Shown here in pieces: positions 6,339 to 12,231 of a stretch of DNA of 12,231 nt (its first letter is position 1; the number at the start of each line of letters is the position of its first letter). The translations under genes and the position numbers were made by a program. The stretch is from Spirochaetota bacterium (GTDB taxonomy: Bacteria; Spirochaetota; UBA4802; JAFGJZ01): contig JAEWVL010000288.1 in the NCBI GenBank assembly GCA_023396665.1, forward strand, positions 1-12,231, written 5' to 3'. Below the pieces are notes generated by a model. The model had not been told where the DNA came from. It ran no database searches and saw only the letters and a list, made by a program, of their open reading frames with translations.

Positions 6339-6562
6339 TGACGGGTGTCGGCTTCATGATTATCGGAATGACGGTTGTATTCGCGTTTTTGGTAATCATG
6401 ATATTCAGTATGAACATCCTTCGGGTCGTAATCGGCGTGATGAACAAATATTTCCCCGAAAAGGAAGAATCTGTTGTCAAGCCGTCTAAAGCTGTCCCTT
6501 TAACCGACAATTCGGCTATTGCGGCGGCAGTCGCGGCTTCTTATGCGGCTAGCAAAAAGTAG
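6326..6562 (+). CDS. oadG: Oxaloacetate decarboxylase gamma subunit
   Basis: This 78-residue small subunit of the Na+-pumping decarboxylase joins the soluble alpha subunit to the membrane beta subunit. It has one N-terminal membrane helix (about 6-30), a charged linker (FPEKEES and following) and an alanine-rich end (AIAAAVAASYAASKK) of the kind seen at the end of OadG proteins and thought to contact the alpha subunit. The family is poorly conserved, so the call rests on this layout plus its position directly before oadA and oadB. It overlaps the end of birA by 13 bases. GGGAG (6314-6318), seven bases before the ATG, lies inside birA and implies translational coupling. Confidence 0.9.
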   Translation: MELMMTGVGFMIIGMTVVFAFLVIMIFSMNILRVVIGVMNKYFPEKEESVVKPSKAVPLTDNSAIAAAVAASYAASKK

Positions 6563-6596
6563 TACCAAACAAACAATTCAATCAAGAGGTGTTTTT

Positions 6597-8393
6597 GTGG
6601 CTAAGAAAAAAATTGATGTAATGATCACCGCGTTCCGGGACGGCTTTCAGTCGGTCTACGGAGCGCGTGTATTTATGAATGATTTCCTGCCTGCGGTAAA
6701 AGCGACTGCCGAGGCCGGTATCGAGCATTTTGAAGCGGGCGGCGGCGCAATGTTCCAGTCACCCTATTTTTATGCAAATGAAGATTCATTTGTTATGATG
6801 GACAAGTTTCGCGAGGCTGCCGGCCCCAAGGCAAATCTGCAGACACTTGCACGCGGTATCAATGTTGTATGTCTCGACTCGCAGCCCCGCGACATCATCA
6901 AACTGCATGCGCAGCTTTTCAAAAAACACGGTATGACCACCATCCGCAATTTTGATGCGCTCAATGATGTGAACAATCTCATCTATTCAGGCCAGTGTAT
7001 TCACGAAGCGGGTCTCAAGCATGAAGTTGTCGTTACCATGATGAGTCTTCCACCGGACACACCGGGCGCGGACAAGGCCCATACTCCGGCATTCTATGTG
7101 GACACGCTCAAGAAAATTCTCGATGCGGGCATTCCCTACGATTCAGTATGTTTTAAAGACGCATCCGGAACATCAACTCCTAAAACCGTATTCGAAACAA
7201 TGAAAGCTGCTCGCGCACTTCTCGGCGACAAGGCGCATATCCGTTTCCATTCACATGACACTGCCGGCACCTGCGTTGCCTGCTATACTGCGGCAATCGA
7301 CGGCGGCGCAAACGGTCTTGATCTTTCCATGGCACCTGTTTCTGGCGGAACCTGTCAGAGCGACGTCATCTCCATGTGGCACGCGCTTCGCGGCACCGAT
7401 TATGATCTTGGCATCGACATCGACAAAATGCGCGAAGCCGAAGAGATTTTCAAAGACTGTATGAAAGACTATTTCATGCCGCCGGAAGCCAAAGAAGTAG
7501 AACCTCTTATCCCCTTCTCGCCGATGCCGGGCGGGGCGCTTACAGCAAATACGCAGATGATGCGCGACAATAACATCATGAACCGTTACCCGGAAGTCAT
7601 CAAGGCGATGGGTGAAGTTGTTGAGCTCGGCGGTTTTGGAACTTCCGTTACTCCTGTGTCGCAGTTCTATTTTCAGCAGGCTTTCAACAATGTCATGATG
7701 GGAAAATGGAAAAAAATCGCCGATGGTTACGGGAAAATGGTTCTCGGATATTTCGGAAAGACTCCGGTAGCTCCGTCTGCCGAAATCGTGAAAATCGCAT
7801 CCGAGCAGCTTGGGCTTGCACCGACAAGCGAAGCGCCGATCGATATAAACGACCGTGATCCGAAAAAAGGTATTCCCGCGGCAAAGAAAATGCTCGAAGA
7901 AGCCAAATTGCCTGTTAACGACGAGAACATTTTTATCGCGGCTGCCTGCGGTGACAAAGGCATCACTTTCCTTAAAGGTGAAGCCAAAGTATCTGTACGC
8001 AAGAATGCACAGAAAAAAGACGGCGCTTCGGAATATACCGTTACAATAGCCGGTACAAAATACGCAGTCAAACTTGAAGACAACAAGGCAACGGTAAACG
8101 GCAAGTCAATGCCGCTCGACATTAAAGAGGGAATTGATGCTTCCGCAGCCGCTGCTCCGGTTAAAACTGAAAGTGCAGATTCGACCATGATCAAGAGTCC
8201 TCTTCCCGGAACAATTACGAAAGTTGTTGTTGCGGTTGGCGATCATGTGAATGCTGGTGACCCGATTGTGGTTATTGAGGCGATGAAAATGGAAACCGAG
8301 ATCAAATCCAATGTCGCCGGAACCGTTTCGGACATCGAAGTCTCAAAAGGCCAGCAGATCACAGCCGGTCAGATCGTCGCAACCATAAACTGA
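6597..8393 (+). CDS. oadA: Oxaloacetate decarboxylase alpha subunit with biotinyl domain
   Basis: This 598-residue protein transfers the carboxyl group of oxaloacetate to biotin, leaving pyruvate. It has a carboxyltransferase barrel (about 1-260), the conserved PYC/OADA region (about 280-470) and a C-terminal biotinyl domain (about 530-598), where Lys564 in EAMKME is the biotin site. Expected catalytic residues are present: Asp15 and Gln18 in FRDGFQS, Arg117, Lys187 in CFKDASG, His218 and His220 in HSHDTAG, and Thr252 in SGGT. Several motifs differ from the Klebsiella type (FRDGFQS for LRDAHQS, KDASG for KDMAG, NEDSFVMM for NEDPWERL), a divergence I recall from treponemes. I chose the GTG at 6597 because AGAGG (6585-6589) lies seven bases upstream and the protein then starts MAKKKI, as in relatives. 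An upstream ATG (6519) would add 26 unlikely residues overlapping oadG. Confidence 0.95.
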   Translation: MAKKKIDVMITAFRDGFQSVYGARVFMNDFLPAVKATAEAGIEHFEAGGGAMFQSPYFYANEDSFVMMDKFREAAGPKANLQTLARGINVVCLDSQPRDIIKLHAQLFKKHGMTTIRNFDALNDVNNLIYSGQCIHEAGLKHEVVVTMMSLPPDTPGADKAHTPAFYVDTLKKILDAGIPYDSVCFKDASGTSTPKTVFETMKAARALLGDKAHIRFHSHDTAGTCVACYTAAIDGGANGLDLSMAPVSGGTCQSDVISMWHALRGTDYDLGIDIDKMREAEEIFKDCMKDYFMPPEAKEVEPLIPFSPMPGGALTANTQMMRDNNIMNRYPEVIKAMGEVVELGGFGTSVTPVSQFYFQQAFNNVMMGKWKKIADGYGKMVLGYFGKTPVAPSAEIVKIASEQLGLAPTSEAPIDINDRDPKKGIPAAKKMLEEAKLPVNDENIFIAAACGDKGITFLKGEAKVSVRKNAQKKDGASEYTVTIAGTKYAVKLEDNKATVNGKSMPLDIKEGIDASAAAAPVKTESADSTMIKSPLPGTITKVVVAVGDHVNAGDPIVVIEAMKMETEIKSNVAGTVSDIEVSKGQQITAGQIVATIN

Positions 8394-8407
8394 TAAAGGA
8401 GACTCCC

Positions 8408-9655
8408 GTGGATTTAGCTAGTTCATTTGTAAGCCTTTGGCACCAGACGGGATTTGCGAACATCGCCTACGGCCAGATCATAATGATCGTCGTCGGTATG
8501 GTGTTGCTCTATCTCGGTATTGTTAAGGATTTCGAACCGCTGCTTCTGATTCCGATCGGATTCGGCGGTATTCTGTCAAATATTCCCGTTGCTGAAATGT
8601 CGCATGTTACCGATGTCATGATGCAGGGAACCAATCAGTCAACAGGTGCTGTGTTCCAGTATGTAGTGCACCATTCTGATGTGTTTCTGGGCCAGATATA
8701 CAGTTTCGGTGTGGCATCGGGTCTTTTCCCTCTAATGATTTTCATGGGGGTCGGTGCGATGACCGACTTCGGTCCGCTGATCGCTAACCCGAAGACCGCG
8801 CTTCTCGGCGCTGCCGCCCAGTTCGGTATTTTTACCACCCTTCTGGGTACTATCGCACTTAGCGAATTTGCCGGTTTCAATTTTGCTCCCGCCGGTACCG
8901 CGCAGAATGTCGCGGACACATTGCGGGCGGCCTCATCAATCGGTATCATCGGCGGTGCCGACGGACCGACCGCGATCTTTTTAACGACGAAACTCGCTCC
9001 GCATCTTCTCGGTGCTATCGCCGTTGCCGCTTATTCGTATATGGCGCTGGTTCCCATTATTCAGCCGCCGATCATGCGGCTTTGCACGACAAAAAAAGAA
9101 CGCATGATCGAGATGAAGCAGCTTCGTCACGTGTCAAAACGCGAGAAAATCATTTTTCCGCTTCTGGTACTGACTCTGTGTATTTTCCTGCTTCCCGATG
9201 CGACCCCGCTTATCGGTGCGCTGATGTTCGGAAACCTCGCGAAGGAATGCGGAGTTATCAACCGTCTTTCCGATACGATGCAGAATGCGCTTATCAACAT
9301 CGTAACGATCATGCTCGGTCTTTCGGTCGGTTCGAAACTTTCGGCAGAGAAGTTTCTTCGCAAAGAGACGCTGGCGATTCTCGGCCTCGGTCTTGCTGCG
9401 TTTAGCATCGGTTCTGCTGCCGGAGTACTGCTTGCGAAATTCATGAATCTTTTTCTGAAAGAGAAGATCAATCCGCTTATCGGTTCAGCCGGGGTTTCGG
9501 CGGTACCGATGGCCGCGCGCGTGTCGAACAAGGTCGGTCTCGAGTACAATCCGCAGAACTTTCTGCTGATGCATGCGATGGGTCCGAATGTATCGGGCGT
9601 TATCGGTTCGGCGGTTGCAGCCGGTGTGCTGCTCGCCCTTTGCGGCGGCATGTAA
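8408..9655 (+). CDS. oadB: Oxaloacetate decarboxylase beta subunit, Na+ pump
   Basis: This 415-residue membrane subunit decarboxylates carboxybiotin and uses the energy to export Na+. Hallmarks are IGGADGPTAIF (181-191) with Asp185, equivalent to the essential Asp203 of the Klebsiella protein; the block around IIQPPIMRL (217-225); NPLIGSAGVSAVPMAARVSNKVG (two parts, 355-370 and 371-377, with Asn374); and MHAMGPNVSGVIGSAVAAG (388-406). Compared with the usual form, extra residues (about 153-173, EFAGFNFAPAGTAQ and onward) precede the GGADGPT motif. The start is GTG, with AGGAG (8397-8401) six bases upstream and 14 bases after the oadA stop. It is the last gene of the operon and ends 35 bases before a strong terminator. 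Confidence 0.95.
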   Translation: MDLASSFVSLWHQTGFANIAYGQIIMIVVGMVLLYLGIVKDFEPLLLIPIGFGGILSNIPVAEMSHVTDVMMQGTNQSTGAVFQYVVHHSDVFLGQIYSFGVASGLFPLMIFMGVGAMTDFGPLIANPKTALLGAAAQFGIFTTLLGTIALSEFAGFNFAPAGTAQNVADTLRAASSIGIIGGADGPTAIFLTTKLAPHLLGAIAVAAYSYMALVPIIQPPIMRLCTTKKERMIEMKQLRHVSKREKIIFPLLVLTLCIFLLPDATPLIGALMFGNLAKECGVINRLSDTMQNALINIVTIMLGLSVGSKLSAEKFLRKETLAILGLGLAAFSIGSAAGVLLAKFMNLFLKEKINPLIGSAGVSAVPMAARVSNKVGLEYNPQNFLLMHAMGPNVSGVIGSAVAAGVLLALCGGM

Positions 9656-9690
9656 TTGTTTTGATTTGTACGTAAATCTAAAAGAATATA

Positions 9691-9723
9691 AAAATCCGCG
9701 CTTATCTTAAGCGCGGATTTTTT
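9691..9723 (+). terminator. Intrinsic terminator of the birA-oadGAB operon
   Basis: A 14-bp perfect stem (9691-9704 with 9708-9721, core ATCCGCGCTTA) closes a 3-base loop and continues into a T-run to 9723. It lies 35 bases past the oadB stop. Because the stem starts with AAAA, it could also stop leftward transcription. I see no gene in 9656-9987; this stretch holds this terminator, the one at 9831-9865 and two further hairpins (9884-9899 and 9927-9957). Confidence 0.93.
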
Positions 9724-9830
9724 GTGCAAAAAGAGAAGCGTGTGATTTGCCTGCAATTGTCTTTGCTCACGATTTTGAGGTAGTGACGACAGATTGATCT
9801 GATCGTTGACTATTTCCGATGAATAATTAT

Positions 9831-9865
9831 AAAAAAGAGCCCGCAAAAATCGCGGGCCCTTTTTT
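9831..9865 (-). terminator. Bidirectional terminator, probably ending the MATE gene
   Basis: Six A and a G (9831-9837) plus GCCCGC (9839-9844) pair with GCGGGC (9852-9857) plus C and six T (9859-9865), with one A/C mismatch and a 7-base loop. Both strands have a T-run after the stem. It lies about 120 bases past the MATE stop in the leftward direction and also backs up the operon terminator for rightward transcripts. Confidence 0.88.
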
Positions 9866-9926
9866 AGTTTGGAGGAGGTTTAAGGCGGATCCGTCCGCCC
9901 GTGAGAAATAGCGTATATACCGTTTG

Positions 9927-9957
9927 CCCGATTACGGGTGACGGTTTTGTGATCGGG
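9927..9957. other. Hairpin in the MATE 3' untranslated region
   Basis: CCCGATTAC (9927-9935) pairs with GTGATCGGG (9949-9957) through nine base pairs including one G-T, with a 13-base loop. A second small stem, GGCGGA (9884-9889) with TCCGCC (9894-9899), lies between it and the terminator. Both would sit in the MATE transcript after its stop. Neither has a T-run, so they are more likely mRNA-end structure than terminators. Confidence 0.4.
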
Positions 9958-9987
9958 TAATCCATATCGGAAAAACCCGCATTGCTG

Positions 9988-11388
9988 TCAATCGATGCAT
10001 TCCGGCGCGATCGATCCGATCGGCATCGCATCCGCGTCGGTACGGTCGATAACTGAAATCTTTTTCCATGCGCCGCTGCGAAAACGAAGAAACATGCAGC
10101 TGCCCAGTGAAATTACAAAGGTGATGAATGCTGCCCAAACGATTAGCGGGTTTGCTTTATAACCATAGATCATGCAAAGTGCGACGCTTGCGAAAACAAT
10201 ATGCAGTCCGGTGGATATCAACATCGCAAAGCGGGTATCGCCCGCTCCTTTCAAGGCTCCCGAAAAGACGAGATTTGCGCTGTCGGCGATGAGGTAAAGC
10301 GCTGCGGCTTTGAGCATTACTGTCGCAAGCGGAGTGACTGCCGCATGTTCCGAGGGAGAGTATCCCCCCGTAAAAACGGCGACGAGATAGTTTGTAAACA
10401 GAACGAAAACAAGAGTAATGCTGAACGAATAGCACCATGCGGTCATCAGCGAAGTATACGCGGTTCTCTCCGCCTCTTTTCTGTCGCCGGCGCCGATACA
10501 CTGCCCGACAAGGGCGGTAGTCGCTCCGCTCAAACCTATCATTGGAACGAAAGCCACAAGATCCCAGTTGAAGGTTATGGTCGTAGCCGCGGCGACCGAG
10601 GTGCCGTAGGAGTGCATCGCCTGAATAAAAAGATTAAACGATATCAGGTTAAGAAAAAATTCAAAACCGGCCGGCAGACCGAAGCGAAGGTGTGAGCGCA
10701 TCTTCGCCATATTCAGTCTGATACGGGTGGTGGAAAACTCTTTGCGATAGGAACGGGAAAAGTATACTGACGCAAGTGATATTAAAATAACAAGCGACCC
10801 GCAGATTGTTCCGTAGGCGGCGCCTTTCATGCCCATTGCGGGAACACCGAATTTGCCGAAGATAAAAATGTAGTTAGCGGGGATATTCACCAGCATACCC
10901 AGAAAACTGGAAAGCAATACCGTTCGTGTGCGGCCGATACCGAGAAAAAATCCGGTGAGCGCTCCGCGAAGAATGAAAAATATCGAGCCGAACATGAGTG
11001 TCCGGAAATACTCAAAAGAAAGGACAAGCTCTTCGGGCTGCTGGCCCATGAAGTGAAAGATATCCCTGACCGGCGCTATCATTAAAAGAAGCAGGGGATA
11101 CGAGGCAAACGACAGTATGATCGCCTGCGACGAAGCCTCTCCGCATTCGAGTCGTTTGCCGGCACCGTAGTATTGAGCGGTAATTGCGTTAACGTACCCT
11201 ACGAGACCGAGAAAAAAAGCGTTCAGGGTGTGCGAAGTAAGACCACCGTTCATGGAAGCGGCCAGGTGCGCGGGACCCAGCGAGGAGAGCATGAGCCGGT
11301 CGGTAAAAAGCATGATTGTGTCGGCCAGTTGCGACAGAATCATCGGAAACGCGATGACGAGAAGTCTGGAAAATCTGTTTTGCTTCAT
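9988..11388 (-). CDS. MATE family efflux transporter
   Basis: This 466-residue protein has about twelve membrane helices and exports organic cations, drugs or metabolites in exchange for Na+ or H+. The two halves show the family's internal symmetry: ITAQYYGAGKR (69-79) in the first and ALVGQCIGAGDR in the second. GIGRTRTVLLSSFLGMLVNI (150-169) followed by PANYIFIFGKFG and GMKGAAYGT is the typical NorM/DinF block, and GALKGAGDTRFA is its second-half counterpart. I set the start at the ATG at 11388 because AAAGGAGGG lies just upstream (GGAGGG 11392-11397). An ATG at 11430 would add 14 polar residues without a binding site. The C-terminal tail (last about 25 residues) is hydrophilic. Substrate and coupling ion cannot be told from the sequence. 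The gene appears to stand alone. Confidence 0.94.
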   Translation of the reverse strand: MKQNRFSRLLVIAFPMILSQLADTIMLFTDRLMLSSLGPAHLAASMNGGLTSHTLNAFFLGLVGYVNAITAQYYGAGKRLECGEASSQAIILSFASYPLLLLMIAPVRDIFHFMGQQPEELVLSFEYFRTLMFGSIFFILRGALTGFFLGIGRTRTVLLSSFLGMLVNIPANYIFIFGKFGVPAMGMKGAAYGTICGSLVILISLASVYFSRSYRKEFSTTRIRLNMAKMRSHLRFGLPAGFEFFLNLISFNLFIQAMHSYGTSVAAATTITFNWDLVAFVPMIGLSGATTALVGQCIGAGDRKEAERTAYTSLMTAWCYSFSITLVFVLFTNYLVAVFTGGYSPSEHAAVTPLATVMLKAAALYLIADSANLVFSGALKGAGDTRFAMLISTGLHIVFASVALCMIYGYKANPLIVWAAFITFVISLGSCMFLRFRSGAWKKISVIDRTDADAMPIGSIAPECID

Positions 11389-11788
11389 ATGCCCTCCTTT
11401 TTTTTGTGTTTGTCCGTATAAATCTGTCATAGATGAGCGAAAAATGTATTGTATTCAAAATATTACGAAGAAATAAAACAAATATATTTATGCATACATA
11501 CTATAATAATGATTGTGATCGGACGGCTTTATCGAAGAAGACTGCTTGTCCATTCATGACGTCATTGTACGGAAACCGGTCACAATTCGCGTGTACGAAA
11601 AACTGTCTGCGACGGAGAGATCGGTCAGGAAATCGCTCCGACACTTGTTGGCGAAATCCAAAAGAGGGTCACGTACACACCCGTGAACGCGACATTTTTG
11701 GGGAAAGTGGACATTAGCCAAGAGGCTGTTTTTTTGTCAATAAAATATGGAAACAATGGAAATAAAGTGAAAAAGTGGATTTTGCATA
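11389..11788. other. 400-bp region without a recognised gene, rich in inverted repeats
   Basis: No known gene is visible. The MATE-proximal part (11400-11510) is AT-rich leader. The rest (11510-11700) is richer in G and C and contains ATTGTGATCGG (11512-11522) opposite CCGGTCACAAT (11576-11586), the palindrome ATGACGTCAT (11556-11565), GTGTACG (11591-11597) opposite CGTACAC (11672-11678), CGGAG/CTCCG (11613-11617 and 11636-11640), and TCACG/CGTGA (11669-11673 and 11682-11686). A plus-strand frame (11560-11808) is open for 82 codons without an ATG and looks coding in its middle. It may be a structured leader of the MATE gene, a decayed gene, or both. Confidence 0.5.
11712..11740 (-). promoter_or_regulatory. 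Candidate leftward promoter upstream of the MATE region
   Basis: Read leftward, TTGACA (11740-11735) is a perfect -35 box, and 17 bases on lies CTAATG (or TAATGT one base further), a weak -10. Transcription would begin near 11705 and give a leader of about 315 bases before the MATE start, running through the inverted repeats at 11512-11686. The box lies between the end of the DUF2161 gene and the MATE gene. Confidence 0.3.
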
Positions 11789-11798
11789 TCACTTTATT
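11761..11798 (-). terminator. Inverted repeat overlapping the DUF2161 stop, possible weak terminator
   Basis: AATAAAGTGA (11761-11770) and TCACTTTATT (11789-11798) are perfect 10-base complements separated by 18 bases; the right arm contains the last codons and stop of the DUF2161 gene. Read leftward it is followed by TCCATTGTTTCC, which is only moderately T-rich. The stem is AT-rich and the loop long, so termination would be inefficient at best. Confidence 0.35.
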
Positions 11799-12231
11799 GA
11801 TTGAGTAGTACTTTTTTTCGCGTTCAGCACCTTTATGAGTTCCTTATATTGCTTCAGTTCTTTTCGGCACTCGGCGCTGATATCGTAGAGACCTTTGTCG
11901 ACCTTTACAAACCAGCGATAGAAGTTGTTGCGCAGAATGTAACCGGCTTTCTCTGTGCATCCGGTTTCGCGAAGCTGTTTCGCGGAAAGCGGCCCTTTTT
12001 TTGCAAGGACTGCGGCTACCTGAATACATTGCTGGCGATAGAGGGTCATCCGTTTTGTTTTCGTCCTTGTCGACGTGCCGCCCTCGTTCATCTCGGCGAC
12101 ACGGCCGCCGGCTTCGCTTAATACGGCGTATCTGCCCTTGCGGCTTTTACGGGGAACATATTCAATCGGATCAACGAGCACTTCGATCCAGGTTCGGCTT
12201 TTAAGAAAATGAACAATGATCAGACCGGCAC
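11789..12231 (-). CDS. C-terminal part of a DUF2161 protein (PD-(D/E)XK-type)
   Basis: The leftward frame is open from the window edge (12231) to a TGA at 11791-11789, giving 147 residues of a longer protein. The sequence matches the C-terminal half of DUF2161 proteins (COG5482) as I remember them: a conserved block around VDPIEYVPRKSRKGR, a basic segment leading to MTLYRQQC, then LAKKGPLSAKQLRETG, a small winged-helix-like unit, and ILRNNFYRWFVKVDKGLYDIS. The family is annotated as PD-(D/E)XK-type phosphodiesterase; the catalytic part would lie beyond the window, so activity cannot be judged. A GTG at 12181 is not the true start, because the frame continues upstream as ...VHFLKSRTWIE. No neighbour explains its role. 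A 10-bp inverted repeat overlaps the stop. Confidence 0.8.
   Translation of the reverse strand, partial: AGLIIVHFLKSRTWIEVLVDPIEYVPRKSRKGRYAVLSEAGGRVAEMNEGGTSTRTKTKRMTLYRQQCIQVAAVLAKKGPLSAKQLRETGCTEKAGYILRNNFYRWFVKVDKGLYDISAECRKELKQYKELIKVLNAKKSTTQSIK

Noticed and set aside
6519..6596. Upstream ATG as the oadA start
   Set aside because: It would overlap oadG by 44 bases and add 26 residues unlike OadA; the GTG at 6597 has a good ribosome binding site and gives the expected MAKKK start.
9806..9833. Promoter-like TTGACT and TATAAA pointing right
   Set aside because: The -10 is formed by the A-tract of the terminator at 9831-9865, and transcription would start inside that hairpin.
9127..9846. 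239-codon minus-strand frame antisense to oadB
   Set aside because: Most of it mirrors the oadB coding pattern and it runs through the strong terminator at 9691-9723; no start signal and no domain.
11389..11430. Upstream ATG at 11430 as the MATE start
   Set aside because: No ribosome binding site; the ATG at 11388 follows AAAGGAGGG.
11433..11717. 94-codon plus-strand frame
   Set aside because: Its start lies in the AT-rich MATE leader, the composition is rich in Arg and Cys, and a different frame in the same stretch looks more protein-like.
11716..11736. AGCC-AAGA-GGCT stem with seven T, and GAGGCTGT resembling some insertion-sequence ends
   Set aside because: A 4-bp stem is too weak for a terminator call, and no matching inverted end or transposase fragment was found.
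1..12231. tRNA, rRNA, CRISPR arrays, complete insertion sequences
   Set aside because: No tRNA arm signatures, rRNA segments, regularly spaced repeats or transposase domains were seen on either strand.

Overview
The window most likely comes from the chromosome of a spirochaete (Spirochaetota, Treponema-like), but this is inferred from gene content. The oxaloacetate decarboxylase genes run gamma-alpha-beta, and the alpha subunit has a divergent active-site N-terminus that I associate with treponemes. Other pointers are a 149-residue ribbon-helix-helix protein of a type I recall from spirochaetes, and two lipoproteins with loose lipoboxes. There are no rRNA genes, tRNA genes, CRISPR arrays or complete mobile elements.

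Left part (1-4025, all minus strand). From right to left: a short secreted orphan (3717-4025); a two-gene unit of a small two-helix membrane protein and a YrbG-type Ca2+/Na+ antiporter (3537-2386), closed by a strong intrinsic terminator (2342-2374); a lipoprotein GH3 beta-glucosidase (2062-164); and the first 23 codons of another lipoprotein, cut by the window edge.

Middle (4026-5492). A ribbon-helix-helix (RHH)-like protein gene (minus) and a DUF1249/DUF6908-like gene (plus) diverge from a 110-145 bp control region with a perfect TTGACA box. A hairpin-rich spacer of about 250 bp follows.

Core operon (5493-9655, plus). birA (biotin protein ligase, TTG start), oadG, oadA (with a C-terminal biotinyl domain) and oadB are tightly spaced or overlapping and end at a 14-bp-stem terminator. 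The unit encodes a membrane Na+-pumping oxaloacetate decarboxylase together with the ligase that attaches biotin to it. The Na+ gradient it makes could feed the nearby Ca2+/Na+ antiporter and perhaps the MATE exporter; that link is inference.

Right part (9656-12231). Facing terminators separate oadB from a minus-strand MATE exporter (9988-11388). A 400-bp stretch with no convincing gene follows; it holds inverted repeats and a coding-looking frame without a clear start. The window ends in the C-terminal part of a DUF2161 (PD-(D/E)XK-type) protein.

The most unusual signal is sequence-level: every run of six or more G in the window (both strands) is followed by AT, and nearly all by ATA, giving a recurrent GGGGGGATAC-like word in both genes and spacers. 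I found no multi-gene system that I would call new with confidence.
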